Shown one piece after another: positions 6,821-14,293 of a DNA stretch of 15,373 bases (position 1 is its first letter; the number at the start of each line of letters is the position of its first letter). Source of the DNA: Bacillota bacterium. Lineage in GTDB: Bacteria; Bacillota; Clostridia; Christensenellales; Aristaeellaceae. Below the pieces are notes generated by a model. It was not told the DNA's origin and searched no databases. It saw only the letters and a list, made by a program, of their open reading frames with translations. A program made the position numbers and the translations under genes. Where the stretch lies: NCBI GenBank assembly GCA_023435435.1, contig JAEYRW010000084.1, positions 1 through 15,373 on the forward strand, given 5' to 3'.

Positions 6821-8667
6821 ACCGCCGCCTCGCCTTCGGGATGCTCCCGGTAGTACTTCGCCTGCGTCTCAAACAGCTCGAAATACCGGCCCCTTTGAAG
6901 GAGCAGGCCCTCGTGGGTACCTTCCTCGATCACCGCTCCGCCCTCGATCAAGAGGATCCGGTCGCAGAAGCGCGTGGAGGCGAGCCTGTGGGAAATGAAG
7001 ATTGTGGTCTTGTCGCGCATGACCTCATTGTAGGTCTCGTAAAGCCGGCTTTCGGCGATGGGATCGAGCGCGGCAGTTGGTTCGTCAAGAATCAGCACCG
7101 GCGCAGCCTTGTACAGCGCCCGGGCGAGCAGCAGCTTCTGCGTCTCCCCGCCCGAAAGCTCGATGCCGTCATCGCGGATCATTTTGCCGTATTCGTTTCC
7201 CGTTCCCTTGGGGAGCGCGGCGATTTTTTCCCATAGCCCCGCGTGGCGGAGGCACCGCTCGACCCTTTCGTCGTCCACCCGCGCGGAAACCGCCTCGGCG
7301 ACGATTTCCCGAACGGTCACGGGAAGGATCGAAAACTGCTGAAACACGGCGGAAAACAGCCTGTAATAGGCAATGCGGTCGTAGTCCCGCACGTCGACGC
7401 CGTCGTAACAAACCGTGCCCGCGGTGGGATCGAGCAGCCCGCAGATCAGCTTGACCAGCGTGGTTTTGCCCGCGCCGTTGCGCCCGACCACCGCGACGTG
7501 CTCCCCGGGGCGGATCGTCAGGTTGATCCCTTGGAGCGCGTCCGTTTCCGCGCCCTCGTAGCGGCAGCACGCATCCCTCAATTCGATCACTTTGGGATGC
7601 GCAAGGAGACCGTCCGTCCCGGCGCCGCCTTCCCTTCGATAGGTTTCCGGATATTCGAGAAACGTGCGCAGATGATTGATGGAGAGATTGATTTGGGAAA
7701 ACGCGTTGACCTGCTCCAGAATGCCGCCGAGCCACACGGAAAATCCCGTGATCACGCCGAAATACAGAACGAAATCCGCCACCCCGATCCGCCCATGGAA
7801 AACGAGGAACAGGAGGTACGCGTACGCGACGCCCTCGCGCAAAAGCGAAAGCCCGCTGTCGGCGGCGGACACGCCATAGACCTTCGCCGCGTAGCGCCCA
7901 TACCAGTCCGCCAGCCCCTTGAGATTGTTTTCGTAGACGCTTTGGAACCATCCGAACATGTCGTAGAGCCGGATATCCTTGGCGGCGCGCAGATCGCCGG
8001 ATATGCCGGTGATATAACCGGTTCTCTGCCCGTATCCGGCTTTTTCCCGGTTGTTGAAAGCCGCCCATCGGACGATGCGCCTGTTCAGTGAATACCCGAC
8101 GAGCGTCGTGGCGATGAGGAGCAAAAGGACGAGAATGTTCAGCTTCACCAGAATGCCCAGATACACCGCAAACCCCAGCGCGTTTGAGAAAAGGGCGATT
8201 TCTACGTCATAAATCCGCGTCATCGGCGATGAATGCCCGTTGCAGCTTGAGAAACTTTCGTTTAAAAGCTTTCTGAAGCGGTCCTTTTCCTGATTGCAAT
8301 AATCGGTCGTCATGCCCTTGCGCGCAACCATGCGCGAGTAATATGTATTCATCTTGTACTTGTGATGATCAAGGTTCTTGTCCGCCAATCGCCTGAGGCC
8401 CGACAGAAAGGCGATGGACAGCGTAAAGGCCAAGGTAACGGCGATCAGGCCGTCCATGCCGCCGCCCTCCGTGATTCGCTCGATGACAACCCTCGGCAGA
8501 AACGTCGCGAGGATCGGCAAGACGGCGCCCGCGAGCGCCGCGATCCCGCACCACATAAGCAGCGGCGGATAGCTGTCAAGCGTGCTTTTCAGACAGAAGA
8601 GCACGTTCTTTCCGACGGGGTGTTCCGTGATGTCCAGCCCGCCGGAGCCTTTTTCCGCATTCCGCAT
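6817..8667 (-). CDS. ABC exporter half-transporter, first of minus-strand pair
   Basis: A 616-residue fused permease-ATPase. Hydrophobic segments lie near residues 34-60, 73-95, 160-200 (two) and 270-315 (two). The NBD contains Walker A GRNGAGKTT (395-403), VFQQF Q-loop, signature LSGGE (504-508), Walker B ending at D528 with E529, and H560 in FISHRLAS. I chose ATG 8667 because GGGAGGTGAG lies just upstream (8680-8671). The frame stays open to 8790, but the ATG at 8688 lacks a ribosome binding site and the upstream part overlaps a terminator. It is the first gene of the transporter pair and lies 88 bases after the GHKL kinase gene on the same strand. The inference is an exporter controlled by the LytTR system just upstream, either by read-through of the hairpin or by a promoter I cannot clearly see. 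Confidence 0.92.
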   Translation of the reverse strand: MRNAEKGSGGLDITEHPVGKNVLFCLKSTLDSYPPLLMWCGIAALAGAVLPILATFLPRVVIERITEGGGMDGLIAVTLAFTLSIAFLSGLRRLADKNLDHHKYKMNTYYSRMVARKGMTTDYCNQEKDRFRKLLNESFSSCNGHSSPMTRIYDVEIALFSNALGFAVYLGILVKLNILVLLLLIATTLVGYSLNRRIVRWAAFNNREKAGYGQRTGYITGISGDLRAAKDIRLYDMFGWFQSVYENNLKGLADWYGRYAAKVYGVSAADSGLSLLREGVAYAYLLFLVFHGRIGVADFVLYFGVITGFSVWLGGILEQVNAFSQINLSINHLRTFLEYPETYRREGGAGTDGLLAHPKVIELRDACCRYEGAETDALQGINLTIRPGEHVAVVGRNGAGKTTLVKLICGLLDPTAGTVCYDGVDVRDYDRIAYYRLFSAVFQQFSILPVTVREIVAEAVSARVDDERVERCLRHAGLWEKIAALPKGTGNEYGKMIRDDGIELSGGETQKLLLARALYKAAPVLILDEPTAALDPIAESRLYETYNEVMRDKTTIFISHRLASTRFCDRILLIEGGAVIEEGTHEGLLLQRGRYFELFETQAKYYREHPEGEAAV

Positions 8668-8693
8668 TTGCTCACCTCCCGCCGCCATGGTAT

Positions 8694-8734
8694 CATAAAA
8701 GACCGCCCGTGTGTTGTTTTTCGCACGAACGGTC
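8694..8734 (-). terminator. Terminator or attenuator between kinase gene and ABC pair
   Basis: In the minus-strand RNA, GACCGTTCGTG (8734-8724) pairs with CACGGGCGGTC (8711-8701) as an 11-base stem with two G-U pairs and a 12-base loop, then TTTTATG. In the plus-strand RNA the two wobble positions become C-A mismatches, so the structure is built for minus-strand transcription. It begins about 21 bases after the kinase stop and ends upstream of the ABC ribosome binding site. It therefore either ends the regulator operon or tunes read-through into the transporter genes. A TATGAT hexamer (8697-8692) follows the stem but has no matching -35. Confidence 0.7.
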
Positions 8735-8755
8735 GCATGGGAAGCACGAATTGCG

Positions 8756-9415
8756 TCACAGCGGCAGCATGACCTCCGTCGCGAACGCACCCTCCTCGCT
8801 CTGGCGGTTGACGTAGCCGCCGTATTTTTGGGCGATCCGGTCCACGCGCGCGAGGCCGAAGCCGTGCCCCGCGATCCCCTTGGTGGACAGGTACGCTTTC
8901 CCGGATTTTCGCGTCCCGCCGCCCGCGGAGTTTGCGATCGAGATGTAGAGCTGCCCCTTCAGAACGCCGATGAACACGCGGACAATCCGCCCGGCATCTT
9001 CCGGCTGCAAAAGGCACGCCTCCATGGCGTTGTCCAAAAGGTTCCCGATCACGACGCACAGATCGATCTGCGAAACGGCCAGTTCCGACGGCACCGCCGC
9101 CTTGGCGTTCACGGCGATTTTCCGCGCCTTGATGAGCGACAGCTTGCTGTTGAGGATCGCGTCCACCATCACGTTGCCGGTTTTTAAGACGGCATCCACC
9201 TCGGTTAAGTCGCCGTTCAGCTTGAGAAGGTATTCGCGCGTCTTTTCGGGGTCTTCGGACAGGGCCATGAGCGTCTGTATGTGGTTGTGATAGTCGTGTC
9301 GCCAGCCGCGCATGGTTTGATAGATATTCTGCACCTCGTCACAGTGCTTTTCGATGAGGTCGCTTTGGTACGCCGCGATGCGGCGGTCAAGCATGCGGCC
9401 AAAGAGCAGATTCAT
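8756..9415 (-). CDS. Soluble GHKL-type sensor histidine kinase (HPK10/AgrC-like core)
   Basis: A 219-residue kinase core. An N-terminal helical region carries the likely phospho-acceptor histidine in GWRHDYHNHIQTL, the Spo0B-like dimerisation motif of the HPK10 group. The C-terminal half is a GHKL ATPase domain with the N-box in VIGNLLDNAMEACL and the G-box in GHGFGLARVDRIAQKYGG. I see no transmembrane segment, whereas AgrC/ComD-type kinases have six or so helices before this core, so it is probably cytoplasmic. The start is uncertain. ATG 9415 has GTGGGA close by; GTG 9424 has AGGGG eight bases upstream; GTG 9433 overlaps the regulator stop as GTGA but lacks a well-placed ribosome binding site. 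It lies directly after the LytTR regulator gene, its likely partner. What it senses is not evident: no AgrB or AgrD-like gene is in the window. Confidence 0.88.
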   Translation of the reverse strand: MNLLFGRMLDRRIAAYQSDLIEKHCDEVQNIYQTMRGWRHDYHNHIQTLMALSEDPEKTREYLLKLNGDLTEVDAVLKTGNVMVDAILNSKLSLIKARKIAVNAKAAVPSELAVSQIDLCVVIGNLLDNAMEACLLQPEDAGRIVRVFIGVLKGQLYISIANSAGGGTRKSGKAYLSTKGIAGHGFGLARVDRIAQKYGGYVNRQSEEGAFATEVMLPL

Positions 9416-9425
9416 GATTCCCACG

Positions 9426-10136
9426 TCAGTCACCCCTGTAATAGCGGATAAACGCCTGATTCACCGCGTTGTAATTGCCCCGCGACAGGGGGAGTTTCCG
9501 GCCGTCGTCCAGGGAGACCTCCGTCCTGGAGATGCTGCGGATGAACCGGATGCCGACGAGGTACGAGCGGTGACATCTGACGAACCCTTCCCCCAACTGC
9601 TTTTCGATGTCTGAAATGCCGGTTTTCACCTCGACGCGGCCGCGCGGGGCCGAGATGACGCAGGTGTGGGCGAAGGATTCCACCGACGTGATTTCATTTG
9701 CCCCAAGGCGCACGGTTTCATCGTTCGCGGAAAAAACGAAGACCCTTTCCTGCCTGCCGAGGTTGCGAACCGCCCTGTCGAGCACGGCGTCCAGCTTCGC
9801 GGAATCGACCGGTTTCAGCAAATAATGGAGCGCCGAAACCTCGTATCCTTCCGAAATATAGTCCGCATAGCCGGTGACGAAGGCGATCTGGACGGCCTCG
9901 TTTTCCATCCGGATCGTCTTCGCCAGCGTAACGCCGTCCATGCCGCCCATTTGAATGTCCAGAAGCAGAATGTCACAATCCTGAGTTCCGCCGGCATGAA
10001 ACAAGAATGAATCGGCGGACAGGAAGGGGAAAACACACGCCTTAACAGAGCGGGACGCCGCCCATGCGCTCACCAGGGATGTGAGATACGCAATGTCCGC
10101 TTCATTGTCGTCGCAAATGCCGATCCGATACATCAT
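9426..10136 (-). CDS. LytTR-family response regulator
   Basis: A 236-residue regulator. Residues 3-120 form a receiver domain with acidic D9 and D10, phospho-acceptor D60 (in LLLDIQMGGMDG), T88 and K108 (LLKP). Residues about 135-236 form a LytTR DNA-binding domain, with the typical HRSYLVG segment and the SRG-YNAVNQAF end. The frame stays open upstream, but ATG 10136 (or the adjacent ATG 10133) begins the domain and follows TTTGGAG by about 5-8 bases. It is the first gene of the operon with the GHKL kinase, under a near-consensus promoter. Phosphorylated LytTR regulators usually activate nearby promoters; the ABC pair downstream is the obvious candidate target, by position only. Confidence 0.9.
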   Translation of the reverse strand: MMYRIGICDDNEADIAYLTSLVSAWAASRSVKACVFPFLSADSFLFHAGGTQDCDILLLDIQMGGMDGVTLAKTIRMENEAVQIAFVTGYADYISEGYEVSALHYLLKPVDSAKLDAVLDRAVRNLGRQERVFVFSANDETVRLGANEITSVESFAHTCVISAPRGRVEVKTGISDIEKQLGEGFVRCHRSYLVGIRFIRSISRTEVSLDDGRKLPLSRGNYNAVNQAFIRYYRGD

Positions 10137-10204
10137 CGCCGCTCCAAACGTTCCATCCGGACGCGCCGTCAAGCAGAATCGGTTTTCGGCAAGTCCTTTT
10201 GACC

Positions 10205-10233
10205 ATTATAGTCGGTCGGCGGGAGAATCGCAA
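10205..10233 (-). promoter_or_regulatory. Promoter of the LytTR-GHKL operon
   Basis: On the minus strand, -35 TTGCGA (10233-10228) and a perfect -10 TATAAT (10210-10205) are 17 bases apart. The start of transcription would be near 10198, giving a leader of about 62 bases. A direct repeat, CCGCGACTGGC and CCGCGACGGC, lies upstream (10288-10278 and 10246-10237), with the shared CCGCGAC 42 bases apart. The rest of the 10137-10405 gap shows nothing else I can support. Confidence 0.75.
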
Positions 10234-10399
10234 TATGCCGTCGCGGTGGACCGTTGCGGAGGCGGATCCTTTTCCAAGCCAGTCGCGGGGCCGGCGATTT
10301 CATACGAATGGAAAAGATCAGATCTTGTTCAACTTCAGCGACGCGCGGCGTCCGGCGGCGGCACACCGCGCCCGTCACGAAGGAAATGAGGCGAAAGGC

Positions 10400-10415
10400 G
10401 CGGGCTCACGCCCGC
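10400..10415 (-). terminator. Short hairpin at the end of the permease gene
   Basis: GCGGGC and GCCCGC pair around a 4-base loop that contains the TGA stop of the permease gene. The minus-strand RNA continues GCCTTTCGCC, with only three consecutive T, so it is a weak intrinsic terminator at best. It may instead protect the 3' end or act with Rho. Confidence 0.3.
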
Positions 10416-12424
10416 TTCCTGCGGCTGCCGACAATGTCATAGTACACGCGCGCGGTCGCGAAATAAACGAGTATATACAGGAAGGCGAACGCGGCGAACG
10501 TCGCGAGCGTACACTTGACGAACAAGGCGATGTCCGTCATGCTGAACGCGGACAGAATGTGCCGGATCATCGGGAACGCGAAGGCGATGTGGATCCCCGC
10601 GGTGAGAAGCGGCAGAAAGAACACGGTCAGCACCTGCTGGCGGATGGTTGCGCGGATTTCCGCGCCCGTCATGCCCACCTTGCGCATGATGGCGAACCGT
10701 TCCCTGTCGTCCCAGCCCTCGGACACCTGCTTGTAGTAGATGATGAGCACCGTGGCGATCAGGAAAAGGAAGCCCAGGAACAGGCCCAGGAAGAAGAACC
10801 CGCCGAAGAAGGAGTAGCTGTCGCCCGCGCGCACCTCCTGCTTCGAATTGACATAGCTGATGTAGTAGTCCCCGTTCGTCGACTTCACCCGCAGCGCTTC
10901 CCCGAGGGACGACGCATAGCCGATCTTTTCCTCGTCCGTGCCGGACAGGTTGAACCGCACGGTGTCGTACGCCACGCTCGCGTCTTCCCCATAGGCGGAG
11001 GTCTGCCCGGCGGCAATGAGGTCAAGCGTCTCGTTCGAATCGACCACCAGATAGAGAACGTGAACGCCGCCCGCCGCGTAATCGCTCTGGTACGGCGCTT
11101 TGGAAAGCGCCCGAAGCGCGTAGCCCGTTCCGAGAAGCGAAATCTCCGCCTTGCTTGTCCCGTACGCCAGCGCTTCCCCGGGCGCCAAAGCCGCGTCTTC
11201 GCCCGTCAGACTCTGATAACCCGCGCGGGAAATGACCTCCACCATCGTGACGCCCGACGTGCTGAGGTCTATGCCGGCGTCGGCGTCGAGAACCAACTCG
11301 TCTTCGTGGAACGTCGCCGCGAAGGAGATCGACCGGTAGGAGGCGAAATCGGAAATCGATAGGCCGCGTTCGTCCGCCGTCGACCGCGCCACCCGTTCCA
11401 CCTCGTCCCGCGTGCCGACGCCGCTGTCCACGGGATAGACGACGCTGACGTCGTAGGGATAGCGGTTCTCGATGATCCCGACCGTGCCCAAATATAGGCT
11501 GACGGTGGTGGAAACCGACACCAGCACCATGGTCGAGAGGATACAGATGCTCGCAAGCCCGGCGGCGTTGCGCTTCATCCGGTAGAGCATGCCGGACACG
11601 GCGGCAAAGTGACGCGTCTTGTAATAATAGTTTTTGTTCTTTCGAAGCCTCTTTAAAAAAACGATGGAAAACGCGGTGAAGGAAAAATATGTGCCCGCAA
11701 TTACCAGAATCACAGCCACGAAAAACAGGAAGATTGCGGCCACCGCGTTCTTGGTCATCAATGAGACGCCGTAGCCCGCCGCAAGGAGCAAAACGCCCAG
11801 CACCGCCAGCACCCGGCGCGATTTCGGCTCGCGCTCCCCTTCGTTGGCCGCGCGCAGAAGGTCCACGGGCTTCGCGGCGCGGATGATGCGGATGTCATTG
11901 AGAAAAATGAGAAGGAAGATTCCCAGAAAGAAGGGCACGGTCAGGCCCGCCGCGCGGACGTCGAAGCGCAGATCAAACGACGCGTCGCCGCCGAGCATGC
12001 GCACGAGGATGAGCTGCATGAGCTTTGAAAATACGACGCCCGACAAAATGCCGCACGGAATGGCCAGAAGCGCGGTGTGTGCCGTTTCCCAGAAGAGGAC
12101 GCGGCCGATGTGCCGCTTCTCCATGCCGAGAACATTGTAGAGCCCGAACTCCCGCCTGCGGCCCCGGGCAAGCACGGAGTTGGTGTAAAACAGGATGATC
12201 GCCGAGAAGATGCCGATGACAACCGTCCCGAAGTTCAGCACCATCCGCACATCCCCGCTGCCCGGCAGCGCGGAGATCGCGCCATCCCCTGCCAGCGTGA
12301 GGATGATGTAGAACATCGCCGCGCACAGGACGCACGCAAGGAAGTACGGCAAAAAAAGCTGTCCGTTTTTCTTGAGGCCCATGCGCGCGAGCCGGAGAAA
12401 CAGCGATTTACGCACGCTCCTCAC
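10406..12424 (-). CDS. BceB-type ABC transporter permease (FtsX-like, ten helices, large extracellular domain)
   Basis: A 672-residue membrane protein with the BceB layout. Hydrophobic helices lie near residues 21-44, 62-82, 111-133, 160-177, 203-222, 227-252 and 289-312. A polar domain of about 220 residues (317-535) follows, then helices near 538-563, 596-618 and 634-656. The motif RREFGLYNVLGMEKR (90-104) and its C-terminal counterpart RERFAIMRKVGM (574-585) are the cytoplasmic coupling segments of FtsX-type permeases. In the Bce family this protein partners the ATPase, recognises peptide antibiotics such as bacitracin or lantibiotics bound to lipid II cycle intermediates, and signals to the intramembrane kinase. 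The GTG start at 12424 overlaps the ATPase stop by 17 bases and has a poor ribosome binding site. An ATG at 12382 has none and would cut the conserved N-terminus. The four-gene context makes the family call firm; the antibiotic is unknown. Confidence 0.9.
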   Translation of the reverse strand: MRSVRKSLFLRLARMGLKKNGQLFLPYFLACVLCAAMFYIILTLAGDGAISALPGSGDVRMVLNFGTVVIGIFSAIILFYTNSVLARGRRREFGLYNVLGMEKRHIGRVLFWETAHTALLAIPCGILSGVVFSKLMQLILVRMLGGDASFDLRFDVRAAGLTVPFFLGIFLLIFLNDIRIIRAAKPVDLLRAANEGEREPKSRRVLAVLGVLLLAAGYGVSLMTKNAVAAIFLFFVAVILVIAGTYFSFTAFSIVFLKRLRKNKNYYYKTRHFAAVSGMLYRMKRNAAGLASICILSTMVLVSVSTTVSLYLGTVGIIENRYPYDVSVVYPVDSGVGTRDEVERVARSTADERGLSISDFASYRSISFAATFHEDELVLDADAGIDLSTSGVTMVEVISRAGYQSLTGEDAALAPGEALAYGTSKAEISLLGTGYALRALSKAPYQSDYAAGGVHVLYLVVDSNETLDLIAAGQTSAYGEDASVAYDTVRFNLSGTDEEKIGYASSLGEALRVKSTNGDYYISYVNSKQEVRAGDSYSFFGGFFFLGLFLGFLFLIATVLIIYYKQVSEGWDDRERFAIMRKVGMTGAEIRATIRQQVLTVFFLPLLTAGIHIAFAFPMIRHILSAFSMTDIALFVKCTLATFAAFAFLYILVYFATARVYYDIVGSRRKRA

Positions 12425-13175
12425 CGCCCGTCGCCAGCATGGTCAGCGTGTCCGCGATCTTGCCGTAGAGCGTCTCGTCGGTGGAGGCGCCCCTGTAAAT
12501 CTGGTGGAATACCGCGCCGTCCTTGATGAACAGCACCCGTCCGGCCCGGCTCGCCGCGCGCACCGAGTGGGTAACCATGACGACCGTCTGCCCCTCGCGG
12601 TTGATCCGCCCGAAGAGAGAGAGAAGTTCGTCCGACGCACGGGAATCGAGGGCTCCGGTGGGTTCGTCGGCGAGGACGAGCCGCGGGTTTGTGATGAGCG
12701 CGCGCGCCACAGCGACCCGCTGTTTCTGCCCGCCGGAGATTTCGTAGGGAAATTTTGACAGGATGTCCGAAATGCCGAGTTTGTTCGCGATGGGGGAAAG
12801 CCGCCCCTTCATTTCCGGATAGCGCTTCCCCGCGAGCACCAGAGGCAAAAAGATGTTGTCCTCCACGCAGAAGGTATCGAGCAAATTGAACTCCTGAAAC
12901 ACGAAGCCCAGGTGGTCGCGCCGGAACGCGGCGATCTCCTTTTCCGGGATGGCAGAGAGCGCGCGTCCGTCCAGCACCACCTCGCCGGAGGTCGGGCGGT
13001 CGAGGGCCGCGACGATGTTGAGAAGCGTCGTCTTTCCCGAGCCGGATTCGCCCATGACGGCGACGTACTCCCCCTCCTCCACGGAAAAAGTGATGTTCCG
13101 GAGCGCCTCCACGCGGTTTCCGCCGAAGCGCGTCGTATAGATCTTTCCGACTCCATTCAAAACAAGCAGCGCCAT
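12408..13175 (-). CDS. BceA-type ABC transporter ATPase
   Basis: A 255-residue MacB/BceA-like ATPase. It has Walker A GESGSGKT (42-49), Q-loop Q94 in FVFQEFNLLD, signature ISGGQ (146-150) followed by KQRVAVARAL, Walker B ending D170 with catalytic E171 (LADEPTGALD), and switch histidine H203 in MVTHSV. Start ATG 13175 is preceded by AAAGGAGGA; the frame stays open to 13217 but without a better signal. Its stop lies inside the start of the permease gene, so the two are translationally coupled. It energises the permease at the inner face of the membrane, removing or shielding peptide antibiotics from their lipid target. It is separated from the kinase gene by 116 bases with an apparent activator-type promoter, as in many bceRS-bceAB loci. 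Confidence 0.93.
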   Translation of the reverse strand: MALLVLNGVGKIYTTRFGGNRVEALRNITFSVEEGEYVAVMGESGSGKTTLLNIVAALDRPTSGEVVLDGRALSAIPEKEIAAFRRDHLGFVFQEFNLLDTFCVEDNIFLPLVLAGKRYPEMKGRLSPIANKLGISDILSKFPYEISGGQKQRVAVARALITNPRLVLADEPTGALDSRASDELLSLFGRINREGQTVVMVTHSVRAASRAGRVLFIKDGAVFHQIYRGASTDETLYGKIADTLTMLATGGEERA

Positions 13176-13203
13176 AATGTCCTCCTTTTTTTCGTACGGG
13201 AAC

Positions 13204-13267
13204 ATGATACGCCACACGGCCCGGGCCGCGCCATGGAATCGGCTTACATTTAGCTGCCGCGCCTTAC
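13204..13267 (-). promoter_or_regulatory. Candidate activator-dependent promoter of the BceAB-like genes
   Basis: On the minus strand a -10-like TATCAT (13209-13204) lies about 28 bases before the ATPase start. The expected -35 place reads GGCGCG, so no consensus -35 exists, as for promoters that need an activator. Upstream are two direct repeats, GTAAGGCG (13267-13260) and GTAAGCCG (13247-13240), exactly 20 bases or about two helical turns apart, typical spacing for OmpR-type regulator sites. A perfect palindrome CGGCCCGGGCCG (13217-13228) lies between them and the -10. Confidence 0.45.
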
Positions 13268-13291
13268 GATTTTGAAAGGAACGGGCCTCCC

Positions 13292-14293
13292 TTACTCGAA
13301 GTCAAGCCGGCGGGCGTCGAGATTCACGCGCACCGTCGTCCCCTCCCCCGGCACGGACTCAAGGGAGATCGCGTGGCCGAGCCGGTCCAGGACGCGCTTA
13401 ACCAGATACAGCCCGATGCCCGTCGCGCGCATGTCCGCGCGCCCGTTGAGCCCCGTGTACCCCTTCTCGAAGACGCGGGGCAAGTCTTCCGGCGCGATGC
13501 CGATGCCCGTGTCGCGGATCACGAAGGTGGCGGGCGCCTCGACATAGGCGGCGATTTCCCCGGAAGGGGTGTACTTGACGGCGTTGGAGAGAAGCTGATC
13601 CACCGCGAATGACAGCCACTTTTCGTCCGTCAGCACGCGGACGTCCGCGCAGTCGCAGCGAAAGCGCAGTTTTTTCCGGATAAACTGGGACGCGTACCTG
13701 CGCGCGCACGCGCGAACAATTCCGTCCAGATCACAGGAGCGGATCACATAGTCCGTGGCGTCCGATCCCAGCCGCAGGTAGCAGAGCACCATTTCGACGT
13801 ACTGCTCAATCCGCCGGAGCTGCTCGGAAAGTTCCGGCGGGTTGGGCGTGTCCTCCGACTGGAGAATGAGGCGCATGGCCGCGATGGGCGTCTTGATCTG
13901 GTGCGCCCAAAGGGTGTAATAATCCACGATTTCCCGGTAGCCGCGCGCCGCCGCCTCTTCGAGCCGCGTGCGGTCCGCGAACAGCGCCCGGATCAGGACC
14001 TGATCGTCCGCCTCCGCCTGGGATGCGGGCTCCGGCAAATCGTCCGGGGATACCATGCCGCCCGAGAGCAGCGCCGCGAGCCGCGCGTGCCGCCGCCGGA
14101 AGCGGACAAAATCCCACGCGGCAAGGGGCGCGGCGGGAACCAGACACAGAAGAAGCGCATACCCCACCGCCGCCACCGGCAGCCGATAGAGTGAAAAGAC
14201 CAGCGCGAAGACGAGGGAGACGGCGCACGCCGCCACGAGCACCCAGATCCTCGACCGCAGATAGGACAGAAAGATTTTTATCTTACTCGACAA
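13292..14293 (-). CDS. BceS-type intramembrane-sensing histidine kinase
   Basis: A 333-residue kinase with two closely spaced helices (about 17-35 and 40-60) joined by only a few residues, so it has no extracellular sensor domain. This is the hallmark of BceS/LiaS-like kinases that sense through their transporter. The H-box is YYTLWAHQIKTP with H131. The ATPase domain has N237 (N-box SNAVKYT), D261 (DTGIGIA) and glycines 292 and 294 (ATGIGLYLVK). The length fits the family. No ATG is available near the expected start: the frame upstream runs through the regulator gene in another frame. I therefore choose TTG 14293, which overlaps the regulator stop by 11 bases and follows AAAGGAATGG. It is the cognate partner of the preceding regulator and probably forms a complex with the permease encoded downstream. 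Confidence 0.9.
   Translation of the reverse strand: MSSKIKIFLSYLRSRIWVLVAACAVSLVFALVFSLYRLPVAAVGYALLLCLVPAAPLAAWDFVRFRRRHARLAALLSGGMVSPDDLPEPASQAEADDQVLIRALFADRTRLEEAAARGYREIVDYYTLWAHQIKTPIAAMRLILQSEDTPNPPELSEQLRRIEQYVEMVLCYLRLGSDATDYVIRSCDLDGIVRACARRYASQFIRKKLRFRCDCADVRVLTDEKWLSFAVDQLLSNAVKYTPSGEIAAYVEAPATFVIRDTGIGIAPEDLPRVFEKGYTGLNGRADMRATGIGLYLVKRVLDRLGHAISLESVPGEGTTVRVNLDARRLDFE

Noticed and set aside
8668..8790. Longer N-terminus of the first minus-strand ABC gene
   Set aside because: Would start inside the kinase gene and cross the terminator; ATG 8667 has a strong ribosome binding site.
10199..11362. 387-residue plus-strand open frame over the permease 3' end
   Set aside because: R/E/H-rich antisense translation without any domain; it also crosses the LytTR promoter.
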